From: Alphaproteobacteria bacterium
GTDB taxonomy: Bacteria > Pseudomonadota > Alphaproteobacteria > Rhizobiales > Hyphomicrobiaceae
NCBI GenBank assembly: GCA_005888525.1
Contig: VBAB01000451.1
Location: forward strand, 1 to 5,232
Direction of reading: 5' to 3'
Length of the DNA: 5,232 nucleotides
In this document: in pieces, positions 1 through 4,479 of the stretch
Numbering within the stretch: the stretch's first letter is position 1
Layout of the letters: the number at the start of each line of letters is the position of its first letter
Program-made: the position numbers and the translations under genes
The notes under the pieces: model-generated
Database searches by the model: none
Seen by the model: only the letters and a program-made list of their open reading frames with translations
What the model was told of the DNA's origin: nothing

Positions 1-1
1 T

Positions 2-307
2 CTCGCGAAGGCGCACCTACGTCAGGGAGATACGTACGACTACGTTGGAATTGGGCGTGCGGTTTGGCAAAGCATCGTTAATAAGATGAAGTTCAATCCC
101 GGAGGAGGCGACCCGCGCTATAGGGTCTTTTCTGCAGATGCTGACTACTACAGACGCATGCACTGCAGTGGCTTTATCAGGCGCGTATACTTGGATGCGG
201 TTGGGGCCAAAGGAAATCCCTTGATAGCCGGTCGCACCCCGGCGCCGCTCTACACACCAGCAGACTTGTTCGAAAATACAAATTTGCAGAGCATATCGGT
301 TCCCTAG
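2..307 (+). CDS. 3' end of a possible permuted papain-like (YaeF/YiiX, C92) cysteine hydrolase
   Basis: The frame is open from the window edge to the TAG at 305-307, giving 101 visible residues; the true start lies upstream. An internal ATG at 86 has no need to be the start, because the frame stays open before it. Visible motifs are YDYVGIGRAVWQ, then MHCSGFIRRVYLDAVG (Cys codon at 164-166), then a C-terminal TPADLF. In the permuted NlpC/P60-like families the catalytic Cys lies C-terminal to the His, usually as a CS-x-(F/L)-(V/I) helix followed by a P-x-DL segment, and this fits. The histidine that would complete the site should be upstream and cannot be seen. Such enzymes cleave amide or ester bonds in peptidoglycan or lipid substrates; the substrate here is unknown. 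GC content is about 53%, well below the ccm genes, so horizontal acquisition is possible. The family assignment is tentative, the reading frame less so. Confidence 0.5.
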   Translation, partial: LAKAHLRQGDTYDYVGIGRAVWQSIVNKMKFNPGGGDPRYRVFSADADYYRRMHCSGFIRRVYLDAVGAKGNPLIAGRTPAPLYTPADLFENTNLQSISVP

Positions 308-536
308 CGCCTAGCTTTGCTGCTCTCATTCCTTCACGTACCGTTGCCAGCACCCGCACCAGTCGACCGACCTTACCCTTGCCAAGCGCCAGCCCACCAA
401 GCTGCTGACCTGCCGGCCCTGGGCCACATGGCGATTTTCCTCGCGCCATGCGGCCTATTGCGAAGCGCAGCAGGAGGGTCCGGGATGCGGTGGTGGCCAG
501 TCTCGCTCGGTGTAGACGGGCCAAGGAGGAGAACAG

Positions 537-575
537 ATGCGGCGTCGGGGAGCAGCGCGTTCCGTGGCCACTTGA
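537..575 (+). other. 12-codon open frame behind a strong ribosome-binding site
   Basis: AAGGAGG at 523-529 lies 7 bases before an ATG at 537, which is near-ideal spacing. The frame then reads MRRRGAARSVAT and stops at the TGA at 573-575. It could be a short leader peptide for the downstream lipoprotein gene, the relic of a truncated gene, or chance. There is no run of one amino acid as in attenuation leaders, though 4 of the 12 residues are Arg. Nothing shows that it is translated. Confidence 0.2.
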
Positions 576-600
576 CCCTGTCTACACTCGGGTCTAGACG
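572..600 (+). promoter_or_regulatory. Weak sigma-70-like promoter candidate for the lipoprotein gene
   Basis: TTGACC (572-577) matches five of six consensus -35 bases. With a 17-base spacer it is followed by TAGACG (595-600), which matches only three of six -10 bases. Transcription from here would leave a leader of roughly 95 bases before the lipoprotein start. The -10 element is poor, so this is only a candidate. Confidence 0.22.
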
Positions 601-703
601 GTCAAAAGCCGTATTTCTGCCCCGAATCGGGCCAAGGTTTGCGGCAGCGAGGGAAAGTGCGAGCTGGGCGTGCGACTTGGCTGCGCGGAGACGGGAGATC
701 GCG

Positions 704-1162
704 ATGAGACGTTGTGCGCTGGCTGCACTGTTTTCTGCTTTGCTGCTGGTCACCGCGTGCGCCAACAACCAGGAAGGTGGCACCGCCATCGGTGCCATCA
801 CCGGCGGCATCATCGGCAACCAGTTCGGCAAGGGCAGCGGCAAGGTCGCTGCCACGCTCGCCGGTGCGGTGGTCGGCGGCATCGTCGGCAACGAGATCGG
901 TCGCTCGCTCGATCAGCGCGACCGCGAGCTCGCCCGCCAGGCCGAGTTCGACGCCTGGGAGCGCGGGGCGCCTCGCCAGCCGGTGCGCTGGCGCAATCCG
1001 GACAACGGCCGTTACGGCGAGATCATCGTCGAGGACTATCACTACCGCAGCGGCGCGCAATGCCGCGACTTCGTGCATCGTGTTTGGATCGACGGCCGTC
1101 CGCAGGCCATGCGCGGCACCGCCTGCCGCAACCCCGACGGCACCTGGACCCAGGTCGCCTGA
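704..1162 (+). CDS. Glycine-zipper outer-membrane lipoprotein, 17 kDa surface antigen type
   Basis: This 152-residue protein starts with a short basic n-region and a hydrophobic core, then a lipobox ending V-T-A-C, which puts the lipidated cysteine at residue 19. Residues 25-67 are a glycine-zipper segment (GGTAIGAITGGIIGNQFG, then GAVVGGIVGNEIG), a pattern that forms tightly packed paired helices or inserts into the membrane. A charged linker (about 68-92) leads to a C-terminal domain (about 93-152) with VRWRNPDNGRYGEI, Cys120, Cys141 and a final GTWTQV. This resembles the surface-antigen domain of the Rickettsia 17 kDa antigen family; the two cysteines could pair once exported. I chose the ATG at 704 because GGGAG (693-697) lies 6 bases before it and the signal peptide begins exactly there, although the frame is open further upstream. 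Its likely role is an outer-membrane or envelope structural lipoprotein; its exact function is unknown. It is probably transcribed alone, ending at the terminator at 1222-1254. Confidence 0.9.
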   Translation: MRRCALAALFSALLLVTACANNQEGGTAIGAITGGIIGNQFGKGSGKVAATLAGAVVGGIVGNEIGRSLDQRDRELARQAEFDAWERGAPRQPVRWRNPDNGRYGEIIVEDYHYRSGAQCRDFVHRVWIDGRPQAMRGTACRNPDGTWTQVA

Positions 1163-1165
1163 CAA

Positions 1166-1192
1166 GGTGTCAGACCCTCCGGGTCTGACACC
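1166..1192. repeat. Perfect 12-bp palindrome of the GTCAGACCC repeat type
   Basis: GGTGTCAGACCC (1166-1177) and GGGTCTGACACC (1181-1192) are perfect reverse complements around a TCC loop. The element begins 3 bases after the lipoprotein stop and has no T-tract of its own; a separate terminator follows. The core GTCAGACCC/GGGTCTGAC recurs in the longer palindrome at 2410-2476, so it belongs to a dispersed repeat family rather than being a one-off hairpin. Such elements near gene ends resemble REP sequences, which can protect mRNA 3' ends. Confidence 0.75.
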
Positions 1193-1221
1193 ATAGCTGC
1201 AACATCCCGCTGTTCGTCTCC

Positions 1222-1254
1222 GCCCCGGCCCTCGCGGCCGGGGCATTTTTATTT
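1222..1254 (+). terminator. Intrinsic terminator of the lipoprotein gene
   Basis: GCCCCGGCC (1222-1230) pairs perfectly with GGCCGGGGC (1236-1244) around a CTCGC loop, and ATTTTTATTTT follows at once. A 9-bp all-GC stem with a T-rich tail is a textbook Rho-independent terminator. It lies 60 bases after the stop codon and separates the lipoprotein transcript from the next gene. Confidence 0.9.
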
Positions 1255-1286
1255 TGCGCGCGCCGACGCGTCCCGGCGCCCCGGCT

Positions 1287-1302
1287 TGTTCCGCGAGGAA
1301 CA
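1287..1302. promoter_or_regulatory. Short inverted repeat, possible operator
   Basis: TGTTCC (1287-1292) and GGAACA (1297-1302) are inverted around GCGA, about 60 bases before the start at 1363 and downstream of the preceding terminator, so within the region where that gene's promoter must lie. The size and symmetry would suit a dimeric regulator, but no -35/-10 pair is clear nearby and six-base arms can occur by chance. Confidence 0.2.
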
Positions 1303-1348
1303 GCGCGATCTCCCCCGGCAACCTATGGTGCCGCGCAAGTGTAACACC

Positions 1349-1354
1349 AGGAGG
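1349..1354 (+). promoter_or_regulatory. Strong ribosome-binding site for the 309-residue protein
   Basis: AGGAGG lies 8 bases before the ATG at 1363. It is among the best ribosome-binding sites in the window and fixes the start of the following gene. The ccm starts, by contrast, have weak sites. Confidence 0.85.
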
Positions 1355-1362
1355 AAGTCCAC

Positions 1363-2292
1363 ATGCGAACCTTCAATCTCGCCTCAGCATCGGTCGCGGC
1401 CCTCGCGCTGATGGCGCTTTACGACGCGACGCCTGCTTCGGCTCGCGGTCACGGATCGTCCTTTTCGTCTTCGTCGTCGCGCTCAGTGTCGAGCACACGC
1501 TCGTTCGCACGAGTCGCCACCAACAAGACGTTCGTCAAGTCCGTCAGCAACAACACGCTGCGCCGCGCGGTCGTGCACAAGCCGCTCAAGCTGGCGAAGA
1601 TCAACAAGGTCCCCACCTCGAGCTTCGTGAAAAAGACCACGCTGAGCACTGGCAAGCTGAACTTCGCCAAGCTGCCCTTGCACAAGGCGGTGGTCGGTAA
1701 GGCGAACCTCGTGGGCCGGCTGAGCGTGCCGAAGAACTTGACGCCCAAGCTCGCGCTCTTGAAAGCCCCCAATGCTGCGCTCCATCTCCGGCTCGCACCC
1801 TTCGTGCAGCGGCACTGGAAGGGCGCATTCTTCTGGGTCGCGGTCGCAGGCGTCGGCTACCTGACGGTTCCGGAGCTCTATTACGACCGCTTCTACCGCT
1901 GCGCGGGCCTCGATGAGCCCGACTATGAGGCCTGCATCGGCGTCTTGTCGCTCGCCGTCATCGAGGAGGAGGACGCGGTCCGCCGGGTGCGCTATCCGAT
2001 GCCGCCCACCGCCACGTACCGCTACACGTCCACGGTCGCGCCCACGATGGAAGCTACCCAGACGTGCTCGTTGGCGCCCTTCGTCGAGCGCAAGTGGAAC
2101 CGCGAGTTCGTGTGGGTGCAGATCCCGCAGACCGGCAACGTCACGGTGCCGGAGGACTACTACGATCGGTTCACCGGCAAGATGGGCACCGAGCCGCCGA
2201 ACTACTCGGAGGCGTGCAAGGTGCTGGTGGAAGCAGCTGCGGCCGACTCGGTCGTGGCCATGGCCTCCCCCGATCTCAATCGCCGACTGTAG
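1363..2292 (+). CDS. Unrecognised exported protein with a duplicated C-terminal domain
   Basis: I do not recognise this 309-residue protein. It has a signal peptide, with a likely cleavage after Ala-Ser-Ala at residues 25-27. Next come a serine-rich stretch (31-48) and a long basic, lysine-rich region (about 49-140) without cysteine. The C-terminal half holds two 52-residue copies, residues 144-195 and 237-288. They align without gaps at about 25 identical positions and share LAPFV, W-x(4-5)-W, TVPE-x-YYDRF and a Cys near the end (191 and 285). All four cysteines (180, 191, 235, 285) lie in this half, so disulphides in the periplasm are possible. A strong ribosome-binding site fixes the start; the gene ends before an intrinsic terminator and seems to be a single-gene unit. 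The basic middle suggests binding to an acidic polymer such as nucleic acid or cell-surface polysaccharide, but that is only inference from charge. It has no evident link to the ccm genes. Confidence 0.85.
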   Translation: MRTFNLASASVAALALMALYDATPASARGHGSSFSSSSSRSVSSTRSFARVATNKTFVKSVSNNTLRRAVVHKPLKLAKINKVPTSSFVKKTTLSTGKLNFAKLPLHKAVVGKANLVGRLSVPKNLTPKLALLKAPNAALHLRLAPFVQRHWKGAFFWVAVAGVGYLTVPELYYDRFYRCAGLDEPDYEACIGVLSLAVIEEEDAVRRVRYPMPPTATYRYTSTVAPTMEATQTCSLAPFVERKWNREFVWVQIPQTGNVTVPEDYYDRFTGKMGTEPPNYSEACKVLVEAAAADSVVAMASPDLNRRL

Positions 2293-2322
2293 CCGCCTCT
2301 GCAGTCACCGCACTGCGACACC

Positions 2323-2352
2323 AGAGCCCGGGAGCGATTCCCGGGCTCTTTT
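2323..2352 (+). terminator. Intrinsic terminator before the ccm operon
   Basis: AGAGCCCGGGA (2323-2333) pairs perfectly with TCCCGGGCTCT (2339-2349) around a GCGAT loop and runs into TTTT (2349-2352). It lies 30 bases after the stop of the exported protein gene and separates that transcript from ccmI. Confidence 0.87.
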
Positions 2353-2374
2353 CGTGCGACGATGTTCCCCAACC

Positions 2375-2403
2375 TTGCCACGTGGCGGCCCCGGTCCTAT
2401 TGC
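2375..2403 (+). promoter_or_regulatory. Candidate promoter of the ccm operon
   Basis: TTGCCA (2375-2380, five of six consensus bases) and TATTGC (2398-2403, TAT conserved) are 17 bases apart. They lie in the only stretch between the upstream terminator and ccmI that is not repeat. A start about seven bases downstream would place the palindrome at 2410-2476 at the very 5' end of the mRNA. The -10 match is modest. Confidence 0.33.
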
Positions 2404-2409
2404 AGTGAC

Positions 2410-2476
2410 GGGGTCAGACCCCTCGCCTCCGCGGTGCCAATCCGGCCGCGACGCTGGAAGCGAGGGGTCTGACCCC
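2410..2476. repeat. Long palindromic repeat of the GTCAGACCC family upstream of ccmI
   Basis: GGGGTCAGACCCCTCGC (2410-2426) and GCGAGGGGTCTGACCCC (2460-2476) are perfect 17-base reverse complements. The intervening 33 bases can extend the stem (TCC with GGA) and form a small inner pairing (GCGG 2431-2434 with CCGC 2446-2449). Each arm also contains its own palindrome, GGGGTCnGACCCC. The core is shared with the element at 1166-1192. Repeats of this kind are often mobilised by, or associated with, REP-associated tyrosine transposases in other bacteria; no transposase is present here. It ends 26 bases before ccmI and would lie in its leader. Confidence 0.8.
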
Positions 2477-2502
2477 ATCCGGACGCATTTGATCGGCAAG
2501 AC

Positions 2503-3648
2503 ATGCTGCTCTGGTTTCTCTTCGCGATGCTGACGGCGGCGATGCTGGCCATCGTGCTGGCTCCGCTCGGCCGTCCGGCGTGCGAGGGGGAGGCGCCCGA
2601 GGCCGGCACGCTTGCCGTCTATCGCCACCAGCTCGACGAGATCGAAGCCGAACGCGCGCGGGGGCTGGTCGACGACGCCGAGGCGGCCGCCGCCAAGACC
2701 GAGGTCTCGCGCCGCCTGCTCGCCAGCGCCGCTGCCGGCGACGATAGCGCCAAAAATCCCCGCGCCGCCCTTCCGCTCCGGCACGCCCCAGTGGCGATCG
2801 CCGTCGCAGCATTCGTGCCCCTCCTCACCCTCGCCCTCTATCTCGCGCACGGCTCCCCAGACCTGCCGTCCTATCCGATGGCGGGCCGAGCGCAATTCCC
2901 GCTCGAGCAGGCGAACGTGGCGGAGCTCATCGCCAAGGTCGAAGCGCGGCTGCGCGAGCACCCCGAGGACGGCCAGGGCTGGGACGTCATCGCCCCCATC
3001 TATTTCAAGCTCGGGCGCTTCCGCGAGGCCGCCGCCGCTTATGCCAATGCCGCGCGCATCGAGGGCGAGACCATGCGGCGGCTGGCCGGGTTCGCCGAAT
3101 CCGCCGTGCTCGCCGCCGACGGCATTGTCGGCGAGGAGGCCCGTCTCGCCTTCGAGAAGATTTTGCAACGCGAACCCGGCCGGCCGGAGCCGCGCTTCTG
3201 GCTGGCGCTGGCCAAGGAGCAGGACGGCAGGCTCGCCGACGCGCTCGCCGACTACAAGCGGCTGCTGTCGGAGGCGTCAGCCGAAGTCCCGTGGCGCCAG
3301 ACCGTGGAAGGCCGCATCGCCGAGGTCTCCCGGCGTATTGCCGGTACCGACAACGTCGCGCCATCAGGCTCCGGCCCCACGGCCGCCGACGTGGCGGCGG
3401 CTCAAGGCCTGTCGCCCGAAGCTCGCGCCGGCATGATTGCGCAGATGGTCGATGGCCTGGCCGAGCGCCTCAAGCGCGACGGTCGCGATCTCGCCGGCTG
3501 GCAGCGCCTGATCAACGCCTATGCCGTTCTCGGCCGTGGCCAGGACGCCCGCACCGCGCTCGCCGACGCGCGCAGGAATTTCACCGCCGACGAGAAAGCG
3601 CTGGCCGAGCTCGCCACCCTTGCCAAGACCCTCGGGCTCGGCTCATGA
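2503..3648 (+). CDS. ccmI: CcmI, cytochrome c maturation TPR protein (apocytochrome chaperone)
   Basis: This 381-residue protein has the standard CcmI plan. A first membrane segment lies at residues 1-21 (MLLWFLFAMLTAAMLAIVLAP). A cytoplasmic loop holds the family motif YRHQLDEIEAERARG and a following SRRLL (40-73). A second membrane segment (about 95-116) is followed by a periplasmic TPR region (about 138-275, with GRFREAAAAYANAARI and GRLADALADYKRLL) and a second helical block (about 303-375, with AGWQRLINAYAVLGRGQDA). CcmI binds the C-terminal helix of apocytochrome c and hands it to the CcmF/CcmH ligation complex. The start at 2503 matches the usual CcmI N-terminus exactly although the ribosome-binding site is poor. 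It is the first ccm gene seen, with ccmE and ccmF downstream; its stop TGA sits in an ATGA that opens the small frame at 3645. Length is normal and nothing appears broken. Confidence 0.95.
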   Translation: MLLWFLFAMLTAAMLAIVLAPLGRPACEGEAPEAGTLAVYRHQLDEIEAERARGLVDDAEAAAAKTEVSRRLLASAAAGDDSAKNPRAALPLRHAPVAIAVAAFVPLLTLALYLAHGSPDLPSYPMAGRAQFPLEQANVAELIAKVEARLREHPEDGQGWDVIAPIYFKLGRFREAAAAYANAARIEGETMRRLAGFAESAVLAADGIVGEEARLAFEKILQREPGRPEPRFWLALAKEQDGRLADALADYKRLLSEASAEVPWRQTVEGRIAEVSRRIAGTDNVAPSGSGPTAADVAAAQGLSPEARAGMIAQMVDGLAERLKRDGRDLAGWQRLINAYAVLGRGQDARTALADARRNFTADEKALAELATLAKTLGLGS

Positions 3649-3824
3649 GAAGCATGCATCTCCCTCTCCCCGCGCATCGCCTACCGCGCTCCGCACTCCT
3701 TCCACGCGGGGAGAGGGTCGGGGTGGGCGGCTCGAAGCTCCGACAGTGCTCTTGGCCGCCCCTCACCCTAACCCTCTCCCCATTGAAGAATGGGGAGAGG
3801 GAATTGCGGAGCACGCTGCCATGA
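3645..3824 (+). other. 59-codon repeat-derived frame bridging ccmI and ccmE
   Basis: An ATG at 3645 overlaps the ccmI stop as ATGA. The frame stays open across the whole palindromic repeat and stops with a TGA at 3822-3824, itself overlapping the ccmE start as ATGA. The predicted 59-residue product contains LTLTLSPLKNGERE, typical of accidental translation of this repeat family, so a functional protein is unlikely. Its interest is that it could carry ribosomes from ccmI to ccmE by stop-start coupling. No good ribosome-binding site precedes it. Confidence 0.25.
3662..3801. repeat. Compound palindromic repeat built on CCCTCTCCCC between ccmI and ccmE
   Basis: Four copies of one 10-mer alternate in orientation: CCCTCTCCCC at 3662-3671 and 3772-3781, GGGGAGAGGG at 3708-3717 and 3792-3801. 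They give two perfect 13-bp stems, CCCTCTCCCCGCG (3662-3674) with 3705-3717, and CCCTCTCCCCATT (3772-3784) with 3789-3801 around a GAAG loop. The inner arms can also pair with each other, with GGGTGGGCGGC (3721-3731) facing GCCGCCCCTCACCC (3755-3768). The CTCACCCTAACCCTCTCCCC unit is a widespread noncoding repeat in proteobacteria, particularly Hyphomicrobiales. There is no T-tract, so it is not an obvious terminator; within an operon it could stabilise upstream mRNA or slow RNA polymerase. Confidence 0.85.
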
Positions 3825-4285
3825 CCCGCAAGCAGCGCCGCGCCGTCTTCATCGTGCTGAGCATCGGCGTTTTGACGCTGGCGGTGCTGCTGGTGGCGGT
3901 GGCCCTGCGCGATACCATCGTCTTCTTCCACACGCCCAAGGAGGTGGCCGAGAAGAATATCCCGGCCGGCAAGCGCATCCGCCTCGGCGGCCTCGTGGCC
4001 GAGGGCAGCCTCAAGCGCGGCGCCGGCACGACTGTCGAGTTCGTCATCACCGATACCGTCAAGACCATCCCCGTCAGCTACACCGGCATCCTCCCCGACC
4101 TCTTCCGCGAGGGCCAGGGCGTGGTGGCCGAAGGCAAGCTCGACGCTGCCGGCCGCTTCCTCGCCGACACCGTGCTCGCCAAGCACGACGAGAACTATAT
4201 GCCCCCCGAAGTCGCCAAAGCCCTCAAAGAGCAAGGTGTCTGGAAAGACCCCGGCAAACCCGCCAAGGACCGCGTGCCGAAATGA
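3821..4285 (+). CDS. ccmE: CcmE, periplasmic haem chaperone
   Basis: This is a full-length CcmE of 154 residues. A basic N-terminus (MTRKQRR) and one membrane anchor (about 8-29) are followed by the periplasmic OB-fold beta-barrel (about 45-125), including RLGGLVAEGSLKRG, VEFVITD, PVSYTGILPDLFREGQGVVAEG and GRFLADTVLAKHDENYMPPEV. The HDENY motif gives the haem-attaching His122 and the axial-ligand Tyr126. A flexible charged tail follows, as usual. CcmE receives haem from CcmC with CcmAB, holds it covalently through a vinyl group and passes it to CcmF. I chose the ATG at 3821 because it starts the conserved N-terminus and has CGGAG at 3807-3811, although the frame is open upstream through the repeat. 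The stop lies in an ATGA that begins the frame at 4282. All key residues are present. Confidence 0.97.
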   Translation: MTRKQRRAVFIVLSIGVLTLAVLLVAVALRDTIVFFHTPKEVAEKNIPAGKRIRLGGLVAEGSLKRGAGTTVEFVITDTVKTIPVSYTGILPDLFREGQGVVAEGKLDAAGRFLADTVLAKHDENYMPPEVAKALKEQGVWKDPGKPAKDRVPK

Positions 4286-4479
4286 CGGTGACATCTCCGA
4301 ACGGTGTCATCCCGGGGCTTGTCCCCGGGATCCAACCATCCGCAAGCTCCCGGAGCATCCGTCGGCGTAAGACCGAGCAGCAAGGAGCATGTTGCGCTGT
4401 GGATCCCGGGCATAAAGCCCGGGATGACAAGCGCGGAGGTTTTCCCCGCGCGAGCAGCGCGAGCGCGCCCGCCCCATGA
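4282..4479 (+). other. 65-codon repeat-derived frame bridging ccmE and ccmF
   Basis: An ATG at 4282 overlaps the ccmE stop as ATGA. The frame runs through the whole repeat and ends with a TGA at 4477-4479, overlapping the ccmF start as ATGA. Its predicted product contains GVIPGLVPGIQ, the usual spurious translation of this repeat, so a functional protein is unlikely. The arrangement is the same as at the ccmI-ccmE junction and could support coupled translation into ccmF, whose own ribosome-binding site is weak. Confidence 0.25.
4306..4428. repeat. Paired GTCATCCCGGG palindromic repeats between ccmE and ccmF
   Basis: Two 29-base units face each other, at 4306-4334 and 4400-4428, and agree at 25 of 29 positions when one is inverted. 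Each is also a hairpin by itself: ATCCCGGGG (4309-4317) with CCCCGGGAT (4323-4331), and ATCCCGGGC (4403-4411) with GCCCGGGAT (4417-4425), both 9-bp perfect stems with 5-base loops. The whole 123-base element looks like a small non-autonomous mobile repeat with terminal inverted repeats. Relatives of this sequence are abundant in alphaproteobacterial genomes. It has no T-tract and encodes no transposase. Confidence 0.87.

Larger units (their letters stand above)
308..703. other. Long intergenic region without a convincing gene
   Basis: About 396 bases separate the truncated first gene from the lipoprotein. Open frames on both strands cross the region, but none has a recognisable protein motif joined to a good start. 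The frame leading into the lipoprotein is open back to 317, but that extension reads as low-complexity Arg/Ala/Ser text and would bury the signal peptide. Features seen are a strong ribosome-binding site (AAGGAGG, 523-529) before a 12-codon frame, an 8-base inverted repeat (GTGTAGAC 510-517, GTCTACAC 580-587), a 10-base direct repeat CGGGCCAAGG (517-526 and 628-637) and a weak promoter candidate. It may be a decayed gene or an insertion boundary. Confidence 0.5.

Noticed and set aside
177..524. 115-codon minus-strand frame across the intergenic region
   Set aside because: The product is compositionally biased, resembles no family I recognise, overlaps the end of the first gene in antisense and has no ribosome-binding site. 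It reads as a high-GC shadow frame.
51..681. Similarity between 51-68 and 664-681 (15 of 18 bases around TGGGCGTGCG)
   Set aside because: One copy is inside a coding region and the other is noncoding, the flanks do not match, and the match is short enough to be chance in GC-rich DNA.
317..703. Extension of the lipoprotein frame upstream to an ATG at 317
   Set aside because: The extension has no domain-like content and no ribosome-binding site, and would bury the signal peptide and lipobox. The ATG at 704 has GGGAG at good spacing and starts a clean lipoprotein signal.
1287..1302. LexA (SOS) box
   Set aside because: The alphaproteobacterial LexA site is a direct repeat GTTC-N7-GTTC; this is an inverted repeat with a 4-base spacer.
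2305..3168. Long minus-strand frame opposite ccmI and its upstream repeat
   Set aside because: It is the antisense shadow of ccmI, common in high-GC genes; the plus strand has full CcmI motifs.
3662..3801. CRISPR array
   Set aside because: The repeated 10-mers alternate in orientation and have unequal spacing of about 20 to 64 bases, unlike direct repeats with constant spacers.
3662..4428. Transcription terminators at the two intra-operon repeats
   Set aside because: Stable hairpins are present but no T-tract follows any of them, and both lie between genes that must be expressed together.
3645..4479. ATGA copies on either side of each ccm repeat read as 4-base target-site duplications
   Set aside because: The inverted-repeat ends are 13 to 47 bases away from the ATGA copies, so the mobile element boundaries do not abut them. 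Stop-start overlap is the simpler explanation.
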